A DNA stretch of 49,862 nucleotides, from NCBI GenBank assembly GCA_029288835.1, contig JARIGN010000034.1, positions 1 to 49,862 on the forward strand. The letters run 5' to 3'. This DNA is from Candidatus Kaiserbacteria bacterium. GTDB taxonomy: Bacteria; Patescibacteriota; Minisyncoccia; Phycocordibacterales; Phycocordibacteraceae. The stretch's first letter is position 1, and every line of letters begins with the position of its first letter. Below, in pieces: positions 41,833-49,862 of the stretch. A model generated the notes under the pieces. It was not told where the DNA came from. It saw only the letters and a list, made by a program, of their open reading frames with translations, and searched no databases. The position numbers and the translations under genes were made by a program.

Positions 41833-43854
41833 ATGAAAATCTCTCGAAACTGGCTCCAAGAATATTTTGAACAAGCGCTTCCGAGTGTGGAAGAACTTGC
41901 TGAGGCGTTGACCTTCCATTCATTTGAAATAGAGGAGGTTGTGAGTAGTGATGTTTTCGACGTGAAGGTCCTGCCGGACCGCGCGGCTGACTGCCTTTCG
42001 CACCGAGGCGTAGCCCGGGAGATTGGCGCCGTGCTTAATCAGCTCGTGCTAAGTGATTCGCTGCGGCATCCGGTTGAGCCGTTTCCGGAAAGTGGTTCAC
42101 TGAAGGTCTCAATTGATAACCAGGAAAAATACCTTCGCTATATGGCAGCATATGTGCGAGGTGTAAAAGTGGGGTCTTCGCCAGCATGGCTGAAGGAAGC
42201 GCTCGAGTCAGTGGGGCAGCGCTCGATTAATAATGTCGTGGATGCGACGAACTTTGTGATGCTCAATATCGGCCAGCCGCTGCATGCCTTTGATGCTGCA
42301 CGACTTCAAGAAGTTAATGGCAAATTTTCTATCTTGGTGCGCGAAAGTGCTCCTGAAGAAAAGATCGTCACCCTTACCGGCGAAGAATATGCATTACCGG
42401 AAGGTACACTGCTCATTACTGATGCAAACACGAACGCGCCGATTGGTATTGCCGGTGTAAAAGGAGGAAAGGCTGCAGAGATTTCAAACGATACGATCGA
42501 CATTATCATTGAGTCTGCAAACTTCGATGGAGTGAGCGTGCGTAAGACGTCGCAGGCTCTGAAGCTTTGGACTGATGCGTCGCAGCGGTATCAAAATAAG
42601 ATTTCACCAGAGCTTGCTAGCTATGGCATGCGTGATGTGCTCGAGCTTATTCAACAAGTTGCGGGAGGGGAGCTGGAGGGCGTTATTGATGTATACCCGC
42701 CTGAGGTCGCACACGCAGCGAAGCCAGAGCCGCTTGAGATTACGGTCGAGAAGATTAATGCCGTGCTCGGCACTAGTTATACTGCAGGTGATGTGAAGCA
42801 TGTCTTTGACCGCCTTGATTTCAGGTTCCAATTTATTCCCTTTATGGATCCTGAACATGGCCCTTCCGAAGAAAAGGGAACGTACATAGTTATGCCGCCT
42901 TTTGAGCGCCGTGACCTCACCATTCCAGAGACGCTCATTGAGGAAGTTGGGCGCATTTTAGGGTATGAGCAGGTAAAGCCTGAGCAAATGCCGGAACTTC
43001 CGGTGGGGCGTTCTGCAGATCAAGCTCGCTATCGCGGCATTGAACGCGTGAAGGATTTTCTCACCGAGCGCGGCTTCACAGAAATTTCGACACAGACGTT
43101 TGCGGCTGAGGAAAAAGAGGGCGGCAAAAGTGCTGATGAAAAAATCATGCTTGCGAACCCTCTCGACCAGACGCGCCCGGCGCTCCGCTCTTCACTTGCG
43201 GAAAATATGGAAGACGCCCTCATGCGCGCAACCAATGTCGCGCCGCGCGTGCTTGGTCCTGCTGCGGAAGTAAAACTTTTTGAAATCGGCACTATCTTTA
43301 AAAAAGATTCTGAAGAACTTTCACTCGTGCTGGGGTATAAGCAGCTCACCGGCAAGCAGTCCCAAACGCTTCTCTCGCAGACGCTTCAAGATTTGGCAGC
43401 AGAACTTCCTGGCGCAGTGCAGACTTTAGAAATGCAAGATGGCTCCTTTGGCCCTGGAGTAGGCGAATGCATACTTTCTATCGATGGCCTCATTGCACTC
43501 GGCAAAGCCTATGAGCCGCGCAAAGTCTTGCTTGGCCCATACAAGCAGTTTTCGCAGTATCCTTTTGCGCTGCGCGATATTGCGGTGTGGACACCAGAAG
43601 GTACGGAAGAGTCTGAGGTATCGAGCGCGATCGTCGGCGCTTTTCAAAAACACGTCGAGGACATGAATGATGTACAGCTTGCGCGCATCGATCTCTTTGA
43701 TCGATTTTCAAAACAAATAGACGCAGAAGAAAAAGTTTCCTATGCATTCCGTCTCGTCTTTGAATCTTTCGAGCGAACGCTTTCCGATGCCGAACTAAAT
43801 CCTCTCATGGACGCAATCACAGCTGCGCTTAATCAGAAATGGCAGGTGCGGTAA
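41833..43854 (+). CDS. pheT: Phenylalanyl-tRNA synthetase beta subunit, short form without the EMAP domain
   Basis: 673 residues against about 795 in E. coli. The N-terminus MKISRNWLQEYFEQALPSVEELAEALTFHSFEIEEV runs straight into VKVLPDRAADCLSHRGVAREI, so the OB-fold tRNA-binding (EMAP-like) insertion is missing. B3/B4 editing domain: SINNVVDATNFVMLNIGQPLHAFDA and IGIAGVKGGKAAEISNDT. B5: RRDLTIPETLIEEVGRILGYEQV. The C-terminal ferredoxin-fold anticodon-binding domain is present (YPFALRDIAVWTPEG to LNQKWQVR). Together with the short PheS this gives an unusually small PheRS. Confidence 0.96.
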   Translation: MKISRNWLQEYFEQALPSVEELAEALTFHSFEIEEVVSSDVFDVKVLPDRAADCLSHRGVAREIGAVLNQLVLSDSLRHPVEPFPESGSLKVSIDNQEKYLRYMAAYVRGVKVGSSPAWLKEALESVGQRSINNVVDATNFVMLNIGQPLHAFDAARLQEVNGKFSILVRESAPEEKIVTLTGEEYALPEGTLLITDANTNAPIGIAGVKGGKAAEISNDTIDIIIESANFDGVSVRKTSQALKLWTDASQRYQNKISPELASYGMRDVLELIQQVAGGELEGVIDVYPPEVAHAAKPEPLEITVEKINAVLGTSYTAGDVKHVFDRLDFRFQFIPFMDPEHGPSEEKGTYIVMPPFERRDLTIPETLIEEVGRILGYEQVKPEQMPELPVGRSADQARYRGIERVKDFLTERGFTEISTQTFAAEEKEGGKSADEKIMLANPLDQTRPALRSSLAENMEDALMRATNVAPRVLGPAAEVKLFEIGTIFKKDSEELSLVLGYKQLTGKQSQTLLSQTLQDLAAELPGAVQTLEMQDGSFGPGVGECILSIDGLIALGKAYEPRKVLLGPYKQFSQYPFALRDIAVWTPEGTEESEVSSAIVGAFQKHVEDMNDVQLARIDLFDRFSKQIDAEEKVSYAFRLVFESFERTLSDAELNPLMDAITAALNQKWQVR

Positions 43855-43871
43855 TCGCGCGACGTGTAACT

Positions 43872-44219
43872 ATGGACCACATCACCATCGACGGATTTAA
43901 AATACAGGCGACGCATGGGCACTATGAGCACGAGCGGCATGTCGAGCAGGAGTTTGTGGTTTCGCTGCGGGTCGGATATGACATGCACAAGGCTGCAGGA
44001 AGTGACGCGCTTGCCGATACTATCGACTATGACGACCTTCGTACGATCATTCAGGACATATTTAACGGGAAGTCCCATTATTTAATTGAAGCGCTTGCCG
44101 AGGAAATTGCACAACAGATTCTGGAGAAAACTCCCGCACAGGAAGTGACCGTCTCGATACAAAAAACCGCCGCATGGCCGAATGGGGTACCGGGTGTGTC
44201 GATCACTCGTCATACATAA
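43872..44219 (+). CDS. folB: Dihydroneopterin aldolase-like protein (FolB family)
   Basis: 115 residues from ATG 43872; the ORF-track start at 43839 would overlap pheT. FolB family features: ITIDGFKIQATHGHYEHERHVEQEFVVSLRVGYD (with the G-x-x-x-x-E motif), SDALADTIDYDDLRTII, and HYLIEALAEEIAQQIL with the catalytic-site Glu. These enzymes make 6-hydroxymethyl-dihydropterin for folate synthesis; some relatives act in other pterin pathways. No other folate gene is in the window, so the pathway cannot be confirmed here. Confidence 0.88.
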   Translation: MDHITIDGFKIQATHGHYEHERHVEQEFVVSLRVGYDMHKAAGSDALADTIDYDDLRTIIQDIFNGKSHYLIEALAEEIAQQILEKTPAQEVTVSIQKTAAWPNGVPGVSITRHT

Positions 44220-44241
44220 AGCACGCTTGCTTCTTTGCAAG

Positions 44242-44250
44242 TGTTACACT
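44242..44250 (+). promoter_or_regulatory. Extended -10 box of the 44257 gene
   Basis: TG-T-TACACT, six bases (ATATCA), then ATG 44257. It supports the shorter start over the ORF-track start at 44182, which lies inside folB. Confidence 0.6.
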
Positions 44251-44256
44251 ATATCA

Positions 44257-44595
44257 ATGAGCCGCATACCACCACCAACCATTGCGCCGATTGAGTATAA
44301 CGACCTTCGCATTATATCCGAGTATGAAATTACTATAGGAAATCCTGAAGGAGACTTTTCAGTTTCCGTCCAAGCACAGCGTCCAGGGACCAATGAAACT
44401 GTTTGGAAAACAGTCTTATACCGCATCACCTATGATCCAAAAATGGAAGGCGATGTGCAAAATGTACATTTGAAGAGCCTTACGCTTCAGCATCATAAAC
44501 TCGTTGCTGAAGACGAAAATGGAGATACCTATTATCTCGATCCTGATACCGGCGCTTTTATTGAGGGAAGTGCGTTCAAACATACGGTGAACTGA
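44257..44595 (+). CDS. Small soluble protein, unknown
   Basis: 112 residues from ATG 44257 (MSRIPPPTIAPIEYNDLRI). No signal peptide or membrane helix. Predicted mostly beta: SEYEITIGNPEGDFSVSVQAQ, TVWKTVLYRITYDPKMEGDVQNVHLKSLTLQHHKLVAEDENGDTYYLDPDTGAFIEG. No cysteine. No family recognised. It has its own leaderless-type promoter and lies tail-to-tail with the Gam-like gene across the terminator at 44613-44637. Confidence 0.7.
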   Translation: MSRIPPPTIAPIEYNDLRIISEYEITIGNPEGDFSVSVQAQRPGTNETVWKTVLYRITYDPKMEGDVQNVHLKSLTLQHHKLVAEDENGDTYYLDPDTGAFIEGSAFKHTVN

Positions 44596-44612
44596 GACTC
44601 TGAAGAGTTATG

Positions 44613-44637
44613 AAAAAAGCCCGTGCATGCACGGGCT
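44613..44637 (-). terminator. Terminator of the Gam-like gene
   Basis: A perfect 20-bp palindrome AGCCCGTGCATGCACGGGCT (44618-44637) followed on the minus strand by TTTTTT. The Gam-like stop codon TAG overlaps the palindrome. On the plus strand there is no T-tract after it. Confidence 0.85.
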
Positions 44638-45268
44638 ATGGTTCGTCGGAGTCTTTGGCAGATTTTCTTCTTTTTGATTGTGATTCGGATTCCTCGATTT
44701 CCCATTGCGGGTCATCAAGACGTCGAGAAATTCCGACGGTACCTATGGGCTGAATAGAGAGAATTTCCCCATCCTTGAAGGTGATGCCTTCTACGGCTCT
44801 CTTTTCGAAGAGCTCGCGCGCCCTCTTGATCCCCGCCTTATCAAGCTCTTCTTTTGTCCGCACAAACCGTTTTAGTCTCTTTCGCTTGAGTTTTTGGATA
44901 AGCTCTGCGATAGCCGCCTTACCCTCCGGCAGAAGCAGTTCAGTGGTCTTGCGCCAGCTGAAGGAGCCACCAGGATGGTTGATCGTTTTGGTTCGCTCTT
45001 GGTTGGTGAGAAGCTCACGATTTTCGGTGGCGAACTTCTCGATAGCCTCAGCACGCGTAAAGATTTCTTGCCCGATTTCCGTCAGTCGTTTGTTGGTTGG
45101 GAAAAGTGCGTCGGCAACTGCCTGACCTCTTTCTACGGTGAGCCGGTCAAGCTCTCGGAGCAAATCACCAAGCTCCTGCTGGCGCTGGGTAAGCTCATCT
45201 TGATTGGCTATGTCAGGGATAGGCTTAGCCTCTACATCAGAAAGGATAAGCAGGTCTTTGAGCTTCAC
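44636..45268 (-). CDS. Mu Gam-like DNA-end-binding protein
   Basis: 210 residues with a GTG start (MKLKDLL). A strong Shine-Dalgarno, AAAGGAG, lies about 11 bases upstream, unlike most genes here. Helical N-terminus LTQRQQELGDLLRELDRLTVERGQAVADALFP, long helix NKRLTEIGQEIFTRAEAIEKFATENRELL, then the Gam hallmark KTINHPGGSFSWRKTTELLLPEGKAAIAELIQKLKRKRLKRFVRTKEELDK. Phage Mu Gam is a Ku-like protein that binds double-strand DNA ends and blocks exonucleases. No other phage gene is nearby, so this looks domesticated or a lone relic. Lys/Glu-rich C-terminal tail. It is divergent from the topoisomerase gene. Confidence 0.88.
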   Translation of the reverse strand: MKLKDLLILSDVEAKPIPDIANQDELTQRQQELGDLLRELDRLTVERGQAVADALFPTNKRLTEIGQEIFTRAEAIEKFATENRELLTNQERTKTINHPGGSFSWRKTTELLLPEGKAAIAELIQKLKRKRLKRFVRTKEELDKAGIKRARELFEKRAVEGITFKDGEILSIQPIGTVGISRRLDDPQWEIEESESQSKRRKSAKDSDEP

Positions 45269-45354
45269 GAGGTATTCTCCTTTATATGGTTTTAAGGGGC
45301 TCCACAGACGAGTATAGGCGCTAAAACATGACTTTTTTATGAGGATTTTGCTGA

Positions 45355-47586
<2,232 letters not shown>

Positions 47587-47588
47587 AG

Positions 47589-47671
47589 GAAAAATCAAAA
47601 AAGCTTTTCAAATGACCGCTCCGGGCCGCTTGGCCAAGTCTAAGTCATCTGAAAAGCTTTTTTGATTTTTC
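47589..47671 (+). repeat. Long hairpin with conserved 27-nt core, copy 3 (after gyrB)
   Basis: 28-bp arms (47589-47616 with 47644-47671, one mismatch) enclose the core at 47617-47643: CGCTCCG, GGCC-GCTT-GGCC, AAGTCTAA. It starts three bases after the gyrB stop. The A-rich 5' arm and T-rich 3' arm (GCTTTTTTGATTTTTC) make it a plausible terminator, with the same loop core as the copies at 24591 and 25020 but unrelated arms. Confidence 0.9.
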
Positions 47672-47691
47672 TGCTGAATGCCCACTCGCGA

Positions 47692-48462
47692 TTAGCTTCC
47701 AGTCTGGAGGATAGTAACGGCAGCGGCGGCGCTGTTGTTTGCTTCGTTTGATTCGGTAATTGAATCAGTTGGGTCTACCTGGACGGTGATGGTTTGTGCA
47801 GGGCCAGGGATCGCGTTATTGAAACCGAGCGTGAAGACCGTGTGGTCGCCAGGGTTGAGCGAAGGCTCGACCGGGGAAGCGAATGCTGTGTTGTTGTAGC
47901 TTGGAATCTGCGCGCCGAAGTTCCAAGGACCGGTTACGTTGGTACCGACGTTTGCCACAGAGAACTGCACCGCAGGATGTGCACCTGGAGGGATGATGTT
48001 TGCGGGTACGAAAGAATCAGTTGAAGGGCCGGCAAGGTATCCTGTCGCAATGATGTGCACGGTGAGGTCAGGAAGACCGTATGGTGCTTGCGGACGAGAA
48101 ACTGCCGCATTTGTTTCAGAAGGCTCCGTAGCAGGCGCTACCGCTGCAATAGCAGGGGCACGATAGCTCGATGGGGGAATGAGGGCGGTTGTCGTGCTAG
48201 AAGTGATGATGGTGCCTGATCCGCCGAAAGGAATGGTGGAACTTGAGGTTACCACCGCGAGGCCGTCATCGCCGTCTTTGTTGGCATGGTTTTGCGCGAT
48301 GCCAGAAATCTTTGAAACTGCGACAGGTATATAGCGCGTGCTATAGATAGCAAGCGCGATGCCAATAATAAGGAGTGCAATGAAACCAACCACCGCGAGG
48401 GCATTAATAGCCGCGGTTTTGCCGGTATCCTGCTGGTTTTCTTCAACTATTGTTGTTGCCAT
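47692..48462 (-). CDS. Membrane-anchored CARDB-domain protein
   Basis: 256 residues. A polar N-terminus (MATTIVEENQQDTGK) precedes one membrane helix (about 20-42, ALAVVGFIALLIIGIALAIY), a Ser/Thr/Ala-rich spacer of about 70 residues, and a C-terminal CARDB-like domain (about 130-250): LPDLTVHIIATGYL, PAVQFSVANVGTNVTGPWNF, PSLNPGDHTVFTLGF, and QVDPTDSITESNEANNSAAAAVTI, which carries the classic D-x-x-N-x-I-x-E-x-x-E-x-N-N signature. Predicted outside-facing adhesion or envelope protein. It shares the domain type, but not the cassette layout, with the secreted proteins at 27-34 kb. Confidence 0.87.
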   Translation of the reverse strand: MATTIVEENQQDTGKTAAINALAVVGFIALLIIGIALAIYSTRYIPVAVSKISGIAQNHANKDGDDGLAVVTSSSTIPFGGSGTIITSSTTTALIPPSSYRAPAIAAVAPATEPSETNAAVSRPQAPYGLPDLTVHIIATGYLAGPSTDSFVPANIIPPGAHPAVQFSVANVGTNVTGPWNFGAQIPSYNNTAFASPVEPSLNPGDHTVFTLGFNNAIPGPAQTITVQVDPTDSITESNEANNSAAAAVTILQTGS

Positions 48463-48585
48463 ATAACCCTATATTTAGCATAGCTTAAATGTTTTGTCAA
48501 GCCCATCCGGAGGCGAGCTTTCATGGCAGGATACGCTAGGGAACCTGAACAATAGCTGAAGGAAGACTAAGAGAAACCTGAAATG

Positions 48586-48667
48586 TGCCCAGGAGAGGAC
48601 TTGAACCTCCACCCCCGAAGGGACCTGCTCCTAAGGCAGGCGTGTATACCAATTTCACCACCTGGGC
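48586..48667 (-). tRNA. tRNA-Leu (UAG)
   Basis: On the minus strand acceptor GCCCAGG pairs with CCTGGGC, then A73. The anticodon loop CTTAGGA in stem CCTGC/GCAGG gives UAG. A long variable arm (TCCCTTCGGGGGT) marks a class II tRNA. T-arm GAGG-TTCAAGT-CCTC. Only CA, not full CCA, follows the discriminator. Confidence 0.94.
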
Positions 48668-48724
48668 GTTCAAAATAGTATTGCAGAAAACTCCTCAGAA
48701 GTCCAAAACGGGGAGCTTGAGGAT

Positions 48725-49573
48725 TTACTGAGTCCCCGTGCTCAAAAGCTGCGGATTATTAAGAAGAATATCTTTGAGCGTGGCCGCATCATCTGCAGAG
48801 AGACTTCCCGTATACGTGACCTTCTCAGGCGTGGTGTTATAGATCTTGGAAAAGAGGACGAGCGCGGCGAGATAGGTTCCGGCGTATGTGGGGTGCGAGC
48901 CATCGCCGCTATAGAGCTCGATAGGGTGCGAGGAATTGTTATTTATCTGCCAGGCATCACCGACCCACGCGACTGACGCATTACTCGTGCCAATAGTGTC
49001 TAATGCATGCTGGTAGGAATTGTGAATGCGAAACTGCATGTCATCAGGATTTTTTCCAAGCCATGCTGTATTTATCTGCCCATTCTTCCAAAGCTCGGCG
49101 CTACGTGCCCAGGTCTCATAGAGCACGACATGTGCGGAAGGGTTGTACTGCTGGATTTGGGTGTAGAGGGAAAAGACCGCGCCGTCCATTGCTGCGCGGT
49201 TGCGTGCGTATGTATATGCATAGGCTGGCTCCTCACTTTGTTCCTGAAGCACCACCGCGTCCCAGTGCTTGCCGGAAGGAGTACCTTTTGCAATGAGATT
49301 CTGGGTCACGGTAGAAGTGGCGTGCTCGGTGAGGGTCATGCCACCGGGCGTGTCAGACATAACGAAGGGCTTTGGATAGCCGGCGCTCATGGCCATGTTT
49401 TGAAAGACGGTGGGGAGGTCGTTAGCGGAAGTGTAGCTGTTACCGATGAAGAGGACGCGGAGGCCTTTGCCTTCTGAAGTGGTTGAATGTGTAGAGAAAT
49501 AATAGGCGGTGCCGAGGGCGGCGAGGAGCGCGAAGAGGATGAAAAGCCAAAATGTGTGGCGGAAGTGGGGCAT
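48725..49573 (-). CDS. Membrane-anchored SGNH/GDSL-type hydrolase
   Basis: 282 residues. An N-terminal signal anchor (about 7-27, FWLFILFALLAALGTAYYF) is followed by an SGNH hydrolase domain. Block I is LRVLFIGNSYTSANDLPTVF with nucleophile Ser in GNSYT. A Gly-containing segment (SDTPGGMTL), WDAVVLQEQSEEP and VVLYETWA follow. Block V is SGDGSHPTYAGTYLAALVLF with the Asp/His pair. It resembles the DUF4886-like branch of SGNH enzymes. Likely an extracytoplasmic esterase or deacetylase acting on cell-surface glycan; substrate unknown. The upstream promoter may be TG-T-TAGAGT with a roughly 28-nt leader. Confidence 0.88.
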   Translation of the reverse strand: MPHFRHTFWLFILFALLAALGTAYYFSTHSTTSEGKGLRVLFIGNSYTSANDLPTVFQNMAMSAGYPKPFVMSDTPGGMTLTEHATSTVTQNLIAKGTPSGKHWDAVVLQEQSEEPAYAYTYARNRAAMDGAVFSLYTQIQQYNPSAHVVLYETWARSAELWKNGQINTAWLGKNPDDMQFRIHNSYQHALDTIGTSNASVAWVGDAWQINNNSSHPIELYSGDGSHPTYAGTYLAALVLFSKIYNTTPEKVTYTGSLSADDAATLKDILLNNPQLLSTGTQ

Positions 49574-49660
49574 GGGAGAGGTGGGTGGTGCCTATGAAAA
49601 CTCTAACATGATTTTATGCAATGCTGGTGGACTCGCTCCTTACAGGAGCAGGTATACCTT

Positions 49661-49711
49661 GTGGATTTTTCATTTCGCAGCACTCATGAAAAATGCTCAC
49701 AAGGTTTTCGA
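49661..49711. other. Long hairpin downstream of tRNA-Lys
   Basis: ACCTTGTG and ATTTTTCAT pair with ATGAAAAAT and CACAAGGT around a 12-nt loop (17 bp with a small internal bulge). It lies between the SGNH gene and tRNA-Lys and could terminate the tRNA transcript on the minus strand. A second hairpin, GCTCCT-TAC-AGGAGC, precedes it at about 49634-49648. Confidence 0.55.
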
Positions 49712-49747
49712 GTCCAGGCCGCAAGCGCCCCGCGCTTGCTTAGGCGG
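49708..49747 (+). repeat. Inverted copy of the tRNA-Lys 3' half, split by a hairpin
   Basis: On the plus strand TTCGAGTCCAGG, then a hairpin-forming insert (GCAAGCGC-CCC-GCGCTTGC), then TAGGCGG followed by CCA-like bases. The tRNA-Lys minus-strand 3' half reads TTCGAGTCCAGG-TAGGCGG, so the copy is exact apart from the insert and lies on the opposite strand. TCCAGGCCGC here also matches ten bases of the 27-nt core of copy 1. Confidence 0.7.
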
Positions 49748-49774
49748 CCACTCACTCACTAAAGTTCGTTCGTG

Positions 49775-49847
49775 TCCGCCTACCTGGACTCGAACCAGGG
49801 ACCATATCCTTAAGAGGGATCTGCTCTACCAACTGAGCTATAGGCGG
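49775..49847 (-). tRNA. tRNA-Lys (CUU)
   Basis: On the minus strand CCGCCTA pairs with TAGGCGG, then A73; CCA not encoded (CAC follows). D-arm GCTC...GAGC, anticodon loop CTCTTAA (CUU), T-arm CCTGG-TTCGAGT-CCAGG. C1-G72 is unusual for Lys. The outer anticodon-stem pair is G-A, as the Thr tRNA has A-A. Confidence 0.93.
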
Positions 49848-49862
49848 TTCTCACGAGTATAG

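Noticed and set aside
49509-49862. Plus-strand 117-aa ORF at the right edge
   Set aside because: It runs antisense through tRNA-Lys and the hairpins, so it is a chance frame.

Overview
The window reads like a chromosome segment of an ultra-small Patescibacteria/CPR bacterium, probably Parcubacteria-like. This is inferred from overall character, not from a marker tree. Genes are compact and tightly packed, and several housekeeping proteins are trimmed (PheS without its N-terminal arm, PheT without the EMAP-like domain, short RF1 and EF-Ts). Sugar metabolism is reduced to lower glycolysis plus the non-oxidative pentose phosphate route. A large share of the coding capacity goes to secreted or membrane-anchored surface proteins. 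Many start codons lie only 6-11 nt after a TGnTAnnnT-type -10 box, which suggests widespread leaderless or near-leaderless mRNAs.

Layout. 1-12.5 kb: the 3' part of a giant surface-fibre gene (at least 4168 codons, 5' end outside the window). It is a mosaic of phage-tail-fibre repeats, YadA-head-like repeats, a discoidin-like domain, an LVIVD propeller, an internal S74-type chaperone and a DUF5011-like Ig domain. 12.6-20.9 kb: sugar metabolism (gap, rpiB, ribulose-phosphate 3-epimerase, split transketolase, PfkB-type kinase with a RidA-like protein, class I aldolase), interrupted by a small pilin-like cluster. 21-34 kb: three copies of a two-gene cassette (membrane-anchored propeller-like protein followed by a secreted Cys-containing Ig/CARDB/PKD protein ending in an N-F motif). 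Within this block lie rplY, a tRNA-like gene and a coiled-coil lytic transglycosylase. 34-37.4 kb: translation genes (rpmE, prfA, rpsB, tsf). 37.4-39.7 kb: tRNA-Thr, then an AT-richer stretch with two membrane proteins and a thioredoxin-like protein. 39.7-47.6 kb: a processive glycosyltransferase, pheS-pheT-folB, a small unknown gene, a Mu Gam-like gene and a type IIA topoisomerase B subunit. 47.7-49.9 kb: a CARDB membrane protein, tRNA-Leu, an SGNH hydrolase and tRNA-Lys.

The most unusual signals lie outside or across genes. (1) A 27-nt core occurs three times, each time as the loop of a perfect or near-perfect 28-31 bp hairpin whose arms differ in sequence between copies. (2) A 136-nt hairpin between rpsB and tsf carries the same nonamer GAGTAACGC on both sides of an internal loop. 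(3) The surface cassette is repeated three times and all three secreted partners share a C-terminal motif. (4) Two tRNA genes have inverted partial copies of themselves just downstream. These are sequence observations; their functions are inference.
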